DNA of 30,740 bases from Clostridia bacterium (GCA_900768535.1 CAAGDE010000173.1:1-30740); one strand, 5' to 3'; shown: positions 1-8,119, counted from the first letter of the stretch. Notes: generated by a model not told the origin, from the letters alone. Numbers and translations are program-made.

Positions 1-1
1 C

Positions 2-310
2 CGGGAACTGTACGTGTTCGCAAGATTTGCCCAAAAAGAGAGGTATCGCTTCATCGCTCATTCGTCAGACACGGGCTATATCACCGAAAACGGTCAGCAG
101 GTCGAGTTCGGGAACGGCAGGATGGTCGAAAAGGGCACGCAGATTACGCTGACCGCAAACGCAAAGGAACAGGAGTACCGGTTTGTGGGCTGGTATCTTT
201 CCTCCGATCAGAATGAGAGCCTCATTTCCGCAGAAGAAACGTACACCTTTACTGTAAACGAAAATATGTACGTTTACGCAAAATTTGAAAGAACGGAAAC
301 AGGGAACTGA
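2..310 (+). CDS. C-terminal part of a secreted B-repeat (InlB/Listeria-Bacteroides type) surface protein, cut by the window edge
   Basis: The frame is open at the left edge, so the N-terminus lies outside the window. The first visible residues (RELYVFARF) look like the end of one repeat. The remainder forms a second unit with a GYITENGQQVEFG-like segment, a KGTQITLTANA strand, a FVGWY core and a final NENMYVYAKFE strand. This pattern (F.GWY followed by ..YTF.V..N..VYAKFE) is typical of the B-repeat beta-domains in bacterial surface proteins. These domains act outside the cell, usually as stalks or adhesion modules. No sorting signal follows; the protein ends shortly after the repeat at TETGN. 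It lies 77 bp upstream of the next exported protein in the same orientation, so they may be cotranscribed. The role is inferred from the repeat type only. An internal GTG at 14 is not a credible start, because the repeat continues upstream of it. Confidence 0.75.
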   Translation, partial: RELYVFARFAQKERYRFIAHSSDTGYITENGQQVEFGNGRMVEKGTQITLTANAKEQEYRFVGWYLSSDQNESLISAEETYTFTVNENMYVYAKFERTETGN

Positions 311-387
311 AACCACCCCCTTGGAATCATACCGATTCTACGGGGAGAAGGAGACCGAATCCGATCAAAGCAGAAGGAGATTCAATC

Positions 388-3078
388 ATGAAAACCTGGA
401 TCATTACCCATAAAGTGCTTTCCATTATTCTGGCGTGCGTGATCACCGCAGGAACGGTATGCGCGGTGGCGATTCCTGTCGCACTCAGCAACAAACACAA
501 TCTTTCCACCGAGTGGACGTCCGACGGCTCCGGTCACTGGCACGCCTGTATGACCAAAAAGCACACGGACGTGGCGGATAAAGCCATGCACACGTTTGAT
601 GCAGGCGTCATTACCACGCCTGCGAGCGAAACCGCTGCGGGTGTACGGACACGCACCTGTACGGTGTGCGGATATCAAAAAACCGAAGCCATCGACCGGC
701 TCGCTCATGTGCATACCTTCAACGAAGCCGTTTGGGAAAAGGATGTTACGCATCACTGGCACCCCGCAACCTGTGCGCACACCGATCAGAAAGAGTCGTT
801 TGAACCGCACGTATGGGACAAGGGGACCGTCACCACTCCTGCCACCGAGACCGCCGAGGGTGTGATGACCCAAACCTGCACCAAATGCGGGCGCACCCAA
901 ACCTCTCCGATCGACAGGCTCGAACACGTGCATACGTTCGACACCGCAAAGTGGGCGTTCGACGGTGACAGCCACTGGCATCCCGCAACCTGCGCGCACA
1001 CCGGCGAGAAAGACTCGGTCGCTCCGCACAGCTGGAACGACGGTGTTGTCACCACGCCCGAAGGCTACGGCACGGCAGGCGAAAAGACCTTTACCTGCAC
1101 GGTGTGCGGAACAACCAGAAAAGAGCCGATCGCGGCACTCGATGCAAAAGAAAACACGATCGCTTTTGAAAGCGGTCTGTCCCTCGACAAGTCCTATGAC
1201 GGAACGGCAGCCGTGCTTGACCCGGCAAAGGTCAGCCGCAACGGTGACGGAGCAATCACCGTTGAATACAAGCTCCAAGGGGCACAGGACAGCACTTATA
1301 CCGCTGTCGCACCAAAGAATGCGGGCGAGTATACCGTCAGGGTCAGCGTTGCCGCCACTGCGGAATGGAAGGGCGGCTCGGTCACCCAAAATTTCGCAAT
1401 CGCAAAGAAGGCGCTGACCGCAACCGCAACCAAGGTCTATGACGGCAATGCAACGCTTGAGGCAACGCTCGGCGGTGTTGTTGACGGCGAAACGGTCACC
1501 GCAACGGTCACAATGACAAGCAAAAACGTCGGTGCAAGCGTCAAAGAGGTGCTGCTTGCGGGCGCAGACAAAGACAACTACGAAATCGACAAAAACGCCG
1601 TTGCCGCAAGCATCACGCCGATCACGGTCACCATTGATTGGGAGAAGGAATACGATAATTCGAAATTTTTCACCGGTGAGCCTACCGAAAAAATCGAAGG
1701 CGACGAGATTATTATTAACGTTTTCACGAAGAGTGCCGATGTGGGCGCGGAATATGACGGTTACAATAAGCAGGGCGCGGATTCAGCCAACTATTCGGTC
1801 AAGGCGCAGGACATTACCGTAAGTATTGTAAAAGCACCCGTCAAAGACTTTGCAATCAGCAATGCGGATGCATTTACCGAGTTCTTTGTCGGCGCGACGG
1901 ATATCCCCGATCCCGAAACCGATTACGTTGAAATCGGCACCGGTTACGGTGAGAAAAACGTTGTCTGGTATCTAAAGGTCGGCGATGCCTGGGGGAGAGT
2001 CAGCAAAGACAAAATCCGGGAAGCCGCAGGTGAATACCGTGTGTGCATTCGGTATGAGGAAGGAACAAACTACTATGTCGCAACCACCGCGTACATCCAC
2101 TTCACCGTGAAGGTGAAAGAAAGACAGATTGCTGTTAAGGCGGGTGTTGTTAAGGACAAAATGTACGACGGTCTGCCCGCAGAGAACCTGGTCTTTGAAA
2201 AACTGATTCAGTCAACAAGCTCCTCCGGCATTGAAAACGTGGAAAATATCACGGAGATATCGTCGGGCGAGCGGCTTGTCGAGTTCCGCAAAAAGGGCGA
2301 AACGACCTGGACAAAAGTGACGGACGTCGACGTTCCCAGGAACGCGGGCGAGTATGAATACCGCATTGTCATCGCCGAAACGGTCGAATGGGCAGCCGCA
2401 GTGTCCGAGGTCCTGACCTTCAAAATCACCCCGTATGAATTCACTCTTGAACCCGGCTACGGTCAAAACCAGAACAATCAATCGTTCGACCGCGGCAAGA
2501 CGTTTATTCTCAGACAGTATACGGATCTGATTGCGAATCAGACAATCGAGCTCTGGCTTGACAACGAAAAAGCAGGACTGGAAACCAAGGAGGGAAACAA
2601 CGGAGTTTTCTACTTCGTCCCCGACCGAAAAAAGATGGTTTCGCCGGATTGCTTCTTCCTTAAGGTAAAGGGTGTCTCGAGCGACAATATGGGCAACTAT
2701 AAAATTGTTCTCCCATACTCATGGTTAAAGACTGTTGAGATAACGGTTGTCGAAAGACCGAATTCCGGGGTGCTGGGCAAATCCGGATCCGTCACGGATG
2801 TGAGCTACACCCCGACGGAAACATGGGTGACCACGACTGTTGAAAAAGGATATTTCAAGGTCGGACAAAAGGTTGAACTTTACAACCAGTCAGGCGTGAA
2901 GGTGGGGGAAGCCACGATTACTAGGATCGATGTCGGAACGGCTGCTTCTCAGAGCGGTTTTGCAATTCCCTCCGACGGGACCGTTCGGATCCATCTGGAT
3001 AAGGGATTTTATGATCCGACAACGAATAAGCCTACCATTACATTGAAGGGCGGTTATATTACGATGAAAAGTGCCTGA
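388..3078 (+). CDS. Large exported protein with three His/Cys (HWHPATCAHT) repeats, YDG-type domains and a beta-barrel C-terminus
   Basis: The 896-residue protein starts at an ATG preceded by AAGGAGA about 7 bases upstream. Residues 11-33 form an N-terminal hydrophobic signal or anchor after a basic start. Residues about 41-105, 109-178 and 182-250 are three related units. Each has a HWHxxxC segment, a VTTPA/E strand and a closing C-x-x-C-G knuckle, which could bind metal or be structural. From about 259 onward there are several tandem YDG-type domains (KSYDGTAA, KVYDGNAT, KEYDNSKF, KMYDGLPA), each ending in a NAGEY or KDNY motif. YDG modules are known from extracellular and filamentous proteins. 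The last 110 residues contain VEKGYFKVGQKVELY...GEATITRI, which resembles an EF-Tu domain-2-like beta-barrel; that resemblance is tentative. No LPXTG is visible. Its neighbours on both sides are also exported repeat proteins, which suggests a cell-surface cluster. Ligand and function are unknown. Confidence 0.8.
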   Translation: MKTWIITHKVLSIILACVITAGTVCAVAIPVALSNKHNLSTEWTSDGSGHWHACMTKKHTDVADKAMHTFDAGVITTPASETAAGVRTRTCTVCGYQKTEAIDRLAHVHTFNEAVWEKDVTHHWHPATCAHTDQKESFEPHVWDKGTVTTPATETAEGVMTQTCTKCGRTQTSPIDRLEHVHTFDTAKWAFDGDSHWHPATCAHTGEKDSVAPHSWNDGVVTTPEGYGTAGEKTFTCTVCGTTRKEPIAALDAKENTIAFESGLSLDKSYDGTAAVLDPAKVSRNGDGAITVEYKLQGAQDSTYTAVAPKNAGEYTVRVSVAATAEWKGGSVTQNFAIAKKALTATATKVYDGNATLEATLGGVVDGETVTATVTMTSKNVGASVKEVLLAGADKDNYEIDKNAVAASITPITVTIDWEKEYDNSKFFTGEPTEKIEGDEIIINVFTKSADVGAEYDGYNKQGADSANYSVKAQDITVSIVKAPVKDFAISNADAFTEFFVGATDIPDPETDYVEIGTGYGEKNVVWYLKVGDAWGRVSKDKIREAAGEYRVCIRYEEGTNYYVATTAYIHFTVKVKERQIAVKAGVVKDKMYDGLPAENLVFEKLIQSTSSSGIENVENITEISSGERLVEFRKKGETTWTKVTDVDVPRNAGEYEYRIVIAETVEWAAAVSEVLTFKITPYEFTLEPGYGQNQNNQSFDRGKTFILRQYTDLIANQTIELWLDNEKAGLETKEGNNGVFYFVPDRKKMVSPDCFFLKVKGVSSDNMGNYKIVLPYSWLKTVEITVVERPNSGVLGKSGSVTDVSYTPTETWVTTTVEKGYFKVGQKVELYNQSGVKVGEATITRIDVGTAASQSGFAIPSDGTVRIHLDKGFYDPTTNKPTITLKGGYITMKSA

Positions 3079-3128
3079 GCGCTTCAGGCAAACCAATCGG
3101 ATAGGCGGGCGTGAAAACCCGCTTATCC
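3073..3128 (+). other. Two small hairpins between exported-protein genes
   Basis: GCCTGA (3074-3079) and TCAGGC (3085-3090), approximately, form a small stem across the stop of the preceding gene. GGATAGGCGGG (3099-3109) can pair with CCCGCTTATCC (3118-3128) with one G-U pair. Neither is followed by a T-run. They could be RNA processing or stabilising structures in a cotranscript rather than terminators. Confidence 0.35.
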
Positions 3129-3161
3129 GGATCACATCCGATAGACGGAAAGGAGGCATCC

Positions 3162-5432
3162 ATGAAGAAAAATCCGTTTGTGTTCCTTACACTTGCGCTG
3201 GCTTTCGTGCTGTGTCTTGCGTTGGTTGCCTGCCGGGACAAGGGCGGCACCGTAAACCGGCTGACTGCCGAAAACGGCGTTGCCGTGGACGGTACGTTTG
3301 ACAGGAGCTGCGCACTGAAAGCCACCCCCCACGCCACCGACAGCGAACAGGGCAGGACGGCGCTTGCTGCCATTTCCAAGCCTTACGACAGTGCCAGGGT
3401 TGCCGTATTTGACATCGTCCTTATCAAGGACGGCGAAAAGGCGCAGCCGGGCGGCAAAGTGAAGGTGACCATGCCAAAGCCGTTTGAGGCGGACGGTTAT
3501 GTCACCTATCATATCAGAGGCAACAACATGGCAGAGAAGCTCGCCACCACGGTTGAAGGCAACAATATCACCTTCGAAACGGCAGGCTTTTCGTTCTTTG
3601 TCGTTACCGGCATCGTGCAAGCCGACCAACAGCACATCCACAGCTACACCGAAAAGATCACCGACAGAAATCTTGTCGACCGGGCAACCTGCCAGAGAAA
3701 AGCGGTTTATCGCCTTGTTTGCAGCATCTGCGGCAGTATGGGAAGAGAAACCTTTGAGTACGGCGAGCTTGCTCCGCATACCCTGCGCGAGGAAAAAGGC
3801 TACGACCCGCGGTGCGAGCGGGACGGGCTTACGCACGGCAGACGGTGTATCAATCCCGGATGCACGTTCACCGAACAGACTGCGATTCCCGCCCTCGGGC
3901 ACGATATGCAGGACGTGGCGGCGCAGGAACCGACCTGTACCGAACCCGGCTGGAACGCATACAGAAGATGCGCGCATTACTGCGGAAAAACCGAGGGGTA
4001 CACGGAGCTTCCCGCTACCGGACATCATCTGTCCGTACAGGTCCCGCGCGTAGAGGCAACCTGCGAAAAGTGGGGCTATGAGGCGTATTCCAAGTGCTCC
4101 AACGAGGGGTGCGACTATCACACCGAATACAGTGCCCTGCAAGCACTGGGACACGACCGGGAAAGGCACGACCCCTACAATGCCACCTGCACCGCGGAGG
4201 GGTACTGCCGCTCCTTCTACACCTGCAAGCGCGAGGGCTGCGATTATTGCTCCAAGGATGACCGGTATGTTGAGCCTGCATTGGGACATTTCCTGAAGCA
4301 CTTCGAGGCGAAGCAGCCCGACTGTCTGCCCGGTTGGGAGGCGTACGAGGTCTGTCAGCGCGAGGGCTGCGACCATAATACCAAAAAGGAGCTCCCCGCC
4401 AACGGCAGGCACAGCTACGTCTGCGATGTCTGTACGACCTGCAACGAGTGCAACCCTGTCAGATACAGGCGCGACGGCGAATTTATCTATTTCGGCTACT
4501 GGCCGCAAACCTGCGAGCGCGATGCTGCCACTGTTGCAAAGCTGAATGAAATGGCGGGGAAGCCCCCGGCATACGCGAAAGCCGAAAACCCCGATGGCTG
4601 GATCAATCACGAGGGCGCGGCGGATATCTGGCAAAAAGACGTCATTTACAACGGTATAAAATACCGCGGCGTTAAAATGAACGAATATCGCTATCTGAAA
4701 AACATCTATCTGTGGGATCGCATCACGGGGAACGGGTATAGCACGCTTGAGGTGTTCTGGTTCAGATTCGATCCGATCAAGTGGAGAATTTTAACCGTAA
4801 GCGACAATGCCGCATATCTCATGAGTGATATCGCTCTGGATTACTTTCAGTTACAGCCCGACCAGGAAGGCGCTATGATAGGCGACTATTACGTCGCGTG
4901 CAACAAATCCAAGGGCGTTCCCGATGGAATTTATGCCAACAACTGGGAATATACGTTCCTGCGGCAGTGGCTGAACGAGACCTTCTATAACGAGGTGTTC
5001 AACGATTTGCAAAAAGAAATCATCAGAACCACGCGCGTGGACAACAGCGTAAGAAGCTGCAATCCGAACGAGTACCCGAAGTATTACAGTGAAGGGAAAA
5101 ACAGGTACGCAGCCCAGTGCAACGATACGGATGATAAGATCTTCCTGCCGTCTGTGCAGGATATCACCACCAGAGCGTACGGCTTTTTACCCGACCCCGG
5201 GGCAGACGACCCGGCAAGACGGATCATGGCAACCGATTTTACAAAATTCCACGGAATTCGCATGAGCGTGGAAGGACATCTTACGGTGGGATGGTTCACG
5301 CGCTCGCCGAGCATTCTCCCCGGAAACGGGGGGGCGGCAACCTACCATACGATAAACAACGGCACGGGTGTTATGCACGGCTTCAACGCTGCGGAGGGAG
5401 GCATTGTCCCGGCGCTCTGGATCATCCTTTAA
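3162..5432 (+). CDS. Lipoprotein with Cys/His-rich repeats and a C-terminal DUF6273-like domain
   Basis: The start at 3162 was chosen because AAAGGAGG lies just upstream and a lipoprotein signal follows at once. That signal has Lys-Lys, a hydrophobic stretch and the lipobox LVAC at residues 21-24, so Cys24 would be lipidated and the protein held at the outer face of the membrane. An in-frame ATG 17 codons earlier lacks this layout. Residues about 30-150 look like a beta-domain ending in FSFFVVTG. Residues about 156-432 hold some six degenerate repeats of the type ALGH...(P)TCT..GW.AY..C....C, rich in Cys pairs and His. Residues about 436-756 match the DUF6273 pattern: YFGYWPQT, W.RWRIL-like strands, LRQWLNETFYNEVF, DKIFLPSVQDI, RRIMATDF, and a closing IVPALWI. 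DUF6273 is common in exported Clostridia proteins and has no known activity. The Cys/His repeats recall those of the upstream gene, suggesting a shared cell-surface role. Confidence 0.82.
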   Translation: MKKNPFVFLTLALAFVLCLALVACRDKGGTVNRLTAENGVAVDGTFDRSCALKATPHATDSEQGRTALAAISKPYDSARVAVFDIVLIKDGEKAQPGGKVKVTMPKPFEADGYVTYHIRGNNMAEKLATTVEGNNITFETAGFSFFVVTGIVQADQQHIHSYTEKITDRNLVDRATCQRKAVYRLVCSICGSMGRETFEYGELAPHTLREEKGYDPRCERDGLTHGRRCINPGCTFTEQTAIPALGHDMQDVAAQEPTCTEPGWNAYRRCAHYCGKTEGYTELPATGHHLSVQVPRVEATCEKWGYEAYSKCSNEGCDYHTEYSALQALGHDRERHDPYNATCTAEGYCRSFYTCKREGCDYCSKDDRYVEPALGHFLKHFEAKQPDCLPGWEAYEVCQREGCDHNTKKELPANGRHSYVCDVCTTCNECNPVRYRRDGEFIYFGYWPQTCERDAATVAKLNEMAGKPPAYAKAENPDGWINHEGAADIWQKDVIYNGIKYRGVKMNEYRYLKNIYLWDRITGNGYSTLEVFWFRFDPIKWRILTVSDNAAYLMSDIALDYFQLQPDQEGAMIGDYYVACNKSKGVPDGIYANNWEYTFLRQWLNETFYNEVFNDLQKEIIRTTRVDNSVRSCNPNEYPKYYSEGKNRYAAQCNDTDDKIFLPSVQDITTRAYGFLPDPGADDPARRIMATDFTKFHGIRMSVEGHLTVGWFTRSPSILPGNGGAATYHTINNGTGVMHGFNAAEGGIVPALWIIL

Positions 5433-5563
5433 AGGCAGCAGGCAGTCGAGCCTCCGGTTCGGGCGGCTCGGTCTGCCCTGTGTAAAATCCCGCAGCCCGG
5501 CGCTGCGCGGCACCCGGCTTTGCCGCATACCGTGAAGCGAACCCTGCCCGGGAAGGATAACAA

Positions 5564-5610
5564 AAGCGGAGAAAAGTGAAACAGGACTTTTCTCCGCTTG
5601 CTTTTTTGTT
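5564..5610 (+). terminator. Bidirectional rho-independent terminator
   Basis: A perfect 14-bp stem (AAGCGGAGAAAAGT at 5564-5577 with its complement at 5586-5599) encloses an 8-base loop and is followed by GCTTTTTTG on the plus strand. On the minus strand the same stem runs into CTTTTG. It lies between the convergent ends of the lipoprotein gene and the small secreted protein gene, so it probably serves both. Confidence 0.85.
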
Positions 5611-5615
5611 ATTTG

Positions 5616-6104
5616 TCAGCCGACATTGCCGTTTATATCGCAACCGATTGACGCATCGACATCCTGCGTACTGGTTGTAATGAAAAGCACTTTTTTCTTG
5701 TAGGTTGCCGTTCCGAAGGCGAGGTTGTTTCTGGTATAGTTGTTGTGCGCCGTCAGGGACCATGCTTTCACATAAATATCCGATGTATAGGTCGATTCCG
5801 TGCAAACGACGGAGACACCTTCGTCAACCCGGAATTTTCCGATCAGCTTGTATGTCCATTGCAGCTCGTTGTCGGAATTATAGAGGTCAATGGTTTTCTC
5901 TCCCACTTTTACATAGCTTTTGGATCTTGCTGTCGGAGATTCCCTGACGGTGGTTACCGTATAGCTGCCGTCTTCAAAATATTCAACGGTGGAGCCGGTT
6001 TCATACAGCTCGGCTGAGCCGGTCGTTTCCTCTGCCTGTATTGCCGGAACGGTTGCAAGGGTGAACATCAGTGCTGCCAAAATAACGGTAAAGATTCTTT
6101 TCAT
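5616..6104 (-). CDS. Small secreted protein of unknown function
   Basis: The 162-residue product has a clear signal peptide: MKR, a hydrophobic core, and a probable cleavage site after IQA, near residues 22-24. The mature part is beta-rich (SYTVTTVRES, SYVKVGEKTIDLY, WTYKLIGKFRVDEG, DIYVKAWSLTAHNNYTRN). Similar short exported beta-proteins occur in Clostridia, but I do not recognise a named family. Its ATG overlaps the stop of the upstream gene in an ATGA junction, and its ribosome binding site (GAGGAGGT) lies inside that gene, so translation is probably coupled. It is the third gene of a PadR, HAAS-protein, secreted-protein cassette. By context it may be an effector released in response to whatever the PadR regulator senses, but that is inference only. 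Confidence 0.75.
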   Translation of the reverse strand: MKRIFTVILAALMFTLATVPAIQAEETTGSAELYETGSTVEYFEDGSYTVTTVRESPTARSKSYVKVGEKTIDLYNSDNELQWTYKLIGKFRVDEGVSVVCTESTYTSDIYVKAWSLTAHNNYTRNNLAFGTATYKKKVLFITTSTQDVDASIGCDINGNVG

Positions 6105-6496
6105 GATTCTACCTCCTCAATATGAGAGTCTGATTTGATTTCCGAGTGATAATTTTCGTTTGATTTCACTACAATGATTGCGGCCGCAATTGCCGCCGCG
6201 GTAAGCGCCAGGGCGATCCAGCAGATCATTCTTATTTTCTTATATTTCCTTGCTTTTTCCCTGAGCGTTTCGAGATCCGCCCTGCTTTCAAAGCCTCTGG
6301 CGATTTCATCGGGGCTTCCGATTTCTCTGCGTAAATCTTCCGCCGTGAGCACCTGAATCTGATTTTCAAGCTCTGCGACCTGATGCTTTACGCTGTTGAT
6401 AAATGCTTTTTTCATGCCTGCCGGACATACCAAAGCTGTGTTTAACTGCCTGATAAATGCGTTGATGACCTTTTTGTTATTCCTGTTTGCTTTCAT
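6101..6496 (-). CDS. HAAS-domain-like membrane protein partnered with a PadR regulator
   Basis: The 131-residue protein has a helical, charged N-terminal half (about residues 10-75) with the sequence AEDLRREIGSPDEIARGFE. This fits the HAAS/DUF1700-type domain that is usually encoded directly after PadR regulators. One transmembrane helix follows at residues 90-110, and a short acidic tail (EIKSDSHIEEVES) follows that. The ATG lies inside the end of padR (20-bp overlap), with AGAAGGG about 9 bases upstream. These proteins are thought to take part in membrane signalling with their PadR partner, although the mechanism is poorly defined. The orientation suggests a cytoplasmic HAAS domain and a short outside tail, but this could be reversed. 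Confidence 0.72.
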   Translation of the reverse strand: MKANRNNKKVINAFIRQLNTALVCPAGMKKAFINSVKHQVAELENQIQVLTAEDLRREIGSPDEIARGFESRADLETLREKARKYKKIRMICWIALALTAAAIAAAIIVVKSNENYHSEIKSDSHIEEVES

Positions 6497-6842
6497 TCAA
6501 ATGACACCCTTCTATCAGATTCGCGGCTCCGCCGAATATCAATCGGAACTTTTTCAGGGCATAGTCCAGATACGCTCTGCCGGAGGCTTCGATATGATAG
6601 TAATTCCGAAATCTTTTTTCTCCCACCAGCTCCTTTCTGCTTGAAATCAGCTTGCGTTGCTCCATTCGGTACAAGGGCCCGTAAAGAGAGCCTTCTTTGA
6701 CAATGATTGCCTGATTGGTCCTCTCCGCCAGCTCCGTTTTGATCCGATAACCGTACATATCCTCCGTTGTCAGCAGTGCGAGAATCAGAATTTCGACAAG
6801 ACCGCATTTTATATTCTCTTCGATATCGTCTTGCCAAGCCAA
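6477..6842 (-). CDS. PadR-family transcriptional regulator
   Basis: The 121-residue protein is the usual length for a small PadR regulator. Residues about 14-85 form the winged helix, with the family signature LVEILILALL...EDMYGYRIKTELAE, the EGSLYGPLYRMEQRKLI recognition segment, and the wing around RNYYHIEASGRAYL. The last 30 residues would form the dimerisation helix. The start codon is TTG (6842-6840), preceded by GAGGAG 8 bases upstream and by a good promoter on the minus strand. PadR proteins generally repress their own operon and nearby genes. Here the likely targets are the HAAS and secreted-protein genes behind it and perhaps the divergent membrane protein gene at 7045. The effector cannot be predicted. 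Confidence 0.88.
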   Translation of the reverse strand: MAWQDDIEENIKCGLVEILILALLTTEDMYGYRIKTELAERTNQAIIVKEGSLYGPLYRMEQRKLISSRKELVGEKRFRNYYHIEASGRAYLDYALKKFRLIFGGAANLIEGCHLNESKQE

Positions 6843-6867
6843 AATATCAACTCCTCTCCCTCCATAT

Positions 6868-6895
6868 ATTATATCACAAAATACTGAAAATGCAA
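6868..6895 (-). promoter_or_regulatory. Promoter of the padR cassette
   Basis: On the minus strand, TTGCAT (6895-6890) and a consensus TATAAT (6873-6868) are 16 bp apart. Initiation would fall shortly before the padR ribosome binding site. The promoter is divergent from, and close to, the plus-strand promoter at 6917, so one regulator could control both. Confidence 0.75.
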
Positions 6896-6916
6896 TACCT
6901 TTTTAAAAATAGTATG

Positions 6917-6945
6917 TTGACAAGAGGGATTTTTTGTGCTATAAT
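6917..6945 (+). promoter_or_regulatory. Consensus promoter for the zinc-ribbon membrane protein gene
   Basis: TTGACA (6917-6922), a 17-bp spacer and TATAAT (6940-6945) make a perfect sigma-A-type promoter. The transcript would have a leader of roughly 90 bases before the ATG at 7045. Confidence 0.88.
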
Positions 6946-6964
6946 ATTCAGCAGTCGGAAAATC

Positions 6965-7024
6965 CACGGCAAAAAGGCGACCGGAACGGCTTGCGCCGGT
7001 ACGGAATTGACGGAAAAAGCCGTG
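6965..7024 (+). promoter_or_regulatory. Possible structured RNA leader
   Basis: In the 5' leader CACGGC (6965-6970) can pair with GCCGTG (7019-7024), closing a region that contains the inner pair ACCGG (6980-6984) with CCGGT (6996-7000). The purine-rich ribosome binding region GAGAGAGG follows directly. The arrangement would suit a small regulatory RNA element, but I cannot match it to a riboswitch class known to me. It may be chance pairing. Confidence 0.3.
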
Positions 7025-7044
7025 TGCAGAGAGAGGCATCGCAA

Positions 7045-7692
7045 ATGAAATTACCGCTTGATCTATCGCAGGAACTGAAAAAACGCGGGCACCGGTTTTT
7101 GTGTAAAAGCATCGCCGGAACCCTGCTCTTTTGGGGAATTTCGATGACGGCATGGTTCGTCGCCGGAAGCAGTCTGTTCCGTATGCAGGCGCACCCGGTT
7201 CTGTTCTGGGGCGTGTTCGGAATCCTGCTGGTGTTGCCGGTTCTGCTTTTCGGGTTCTATCGGCTGGTTGCTTATCCGGAGGTTACCGGAATGGTGTCAA
7301 AGCTGACAGGCGGCGGTCCCTCTGCCGGGAAGGCGCACGGTACCAGGGACGTTGCGGATAACACGGACAGCCCGGATTCGGGGCAGTGCGGGGACTGCGA
7401 GGTTACGGTACTGGACGGGAAGGGGAAAACCCATGTTTTCTCACTCCCGGAAACCGAAAAAACGGCTTTTGCACGGGAATATTATCAGGTCGGCGATGTG
7501 GTATACCATCCGCGATTTGCCAGGTACCCGTTCAATGAAAGCCGGTTTCCGATGCGCCCGTTTTGCCTGTGCTGCGGGCACATCGGCGCGGCGGGGGAGG
7601 ATAAATGCCCGGATTGCGGAGCCCCGCTTGTGCCGGACCGCGCAGACGAAGCAAAGACCCCGGACGCATGGGAGCCCCGGAGCCGCTTTTGA
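7045..7692 (+). CDS. Membrane protein with C-terminal zinc ribbon, function unknown
   Basis: The start at 7045 was chosen because it follows GAGAGAGG. Upstream in-frame codons fall in the leader or in the promoter itself. The 215-residue product has two hydrophobic segments (about residues 18-48 and 52-77) that form a membrane hairpin. A charged loop and a small beta-region follow (CEVTVLDGKGKTHVFSLPE, YYQVGDVVYHPRF). Near residues 173-191 there is a C-x-x-C...C-x-x-C zinc ribbon (CLCCGHIG...KCPDCGAP). This layout is seen in many uncharacterised Clostridia membrane proteins. It is divergent from padR and has a strong promoter, so it could be under PadR control. No catalytic motif is visible. 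Confidence 0.7.
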   Translation: MKLPLDLSQELKKRGHRFLCKSIAGTLLFWGISMTAWFVAGSSLFRMQAHPVLFWGVFGILLVLPVLLFGFYRLVAYPEVTGMVSKLTGGGPSAGKAHGTRDVADNTDSPDSGQCGDCEVTVLDGKGKTHVFSLPETEKTAFAREYYQVGDVVYHPRFARYPFNESRFPMRPFCLCCGHIGAAGEDKCPDCGAPLVPDRADEAKTPDAWEPRSRF

Positions 7693-7749
7693 AGCACCGC
7701 CGAAAAGCCGCAATTGGCGCCCGCACTTGCGCTTTTTGGAAACCTTCAC

Positions 7750-7817
7750 AAAAATTCTTGCCTGCAGCGCAACCGCAGGCGAGATTTTTGTATCGTCTGA
7801 CGAAAACACCGACTTCG
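7750..7817 (+). repeat. Hairpin-terminator repeat, copy 1
   Basis: AAAAATTCTTGCCTG (7750-7764) pairs imperfectly with CAGGCGAGATTTTT (7776-7789), followed by GTATCGTCTGACG. The hairpin and the next 30 bases match copy 2 at about 11.7 kb. It is positioned to end transcription of the gene at 7045. Confidence 0.7.
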
Positions 7818-7848
7818 TGATTGTACCGTCGGAATTACGCGGGATGCC

Positions 7849-7890
7849 TTGAAGGGGGAAGTGCCGCCGAAACGGCTCTTCCCCCTTCAA
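7849..7890 (+). repeat. GC-rich hairpin without T-run
   Basis: TTGAAGGGGGAAG (7849-7861) is perfectly complementary to 7878-7890. The stem continues inward through GCCG/CGGC after one mismatch. There is no T-tract on either side, so it is not a standard terminator. Confidence 0.55.
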
Positions 7891-8090
7891 AAACGGAGCT
7901 TTTCCTGCTGCAAGCAAAGGAAAGTGCGCAAGTCAAGCTGCCCTGCGTTTTTACGGGAGCAGTTTGTCCTGCGCAATCGCTTTTTGCGGCTTCCGATTGT
8001 TTTTCTCGGAAATGCCAAACAAAAAACGGTAGGGAAATGCGGGCGACATGAAAAAAAACGGATATTTGCGCTTTCATATATATTTTTCAC

Positions 8091-8119
8091 TTGCAATTTG
8101 TTGCGGTTTCTGGTATACT
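8091..8119 (+). promoter_or_regulatory. Promoter of the GH32 gene
   Basis: TTGCAA (8091-8096) and TATACT (8114-8119) are separated by 17 bp. Initiation would give a leader of about 45 bases ending in the AAGGAGA ribosome binding site of the gene at 8173. Confidence 0.72.

Larger units (their letters stand above)
7693..8090 (+). other. Non-coding interval with two hairpins
   Basis: No credible gene is seen between the zinc-ribbon protein gene and the GH32 promoter. The interval holds a hairpin repeat at 7750-7789 and a second, GC-rich hairpin at 7849-7890, both listed separately. The remainder (about 7891-8090) is AT-richer toward the promoter and shows no further structure that I can support. 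Confidence 0.5.

Noticed and set aside
3631..4460. Regular repeats suggesting a CRISPR or tandem DNA repeat
   Set aside because: The periodicity is at the protein level (Cys/His motifs) and the DNA copies are divergent within an intact reading frame.
6934..7044. Longer N-terminus for the zinc-ribbon membrane protein
   Set aside because: The extension would begin inside the promoter spacer and lacks a ribosome binding site.
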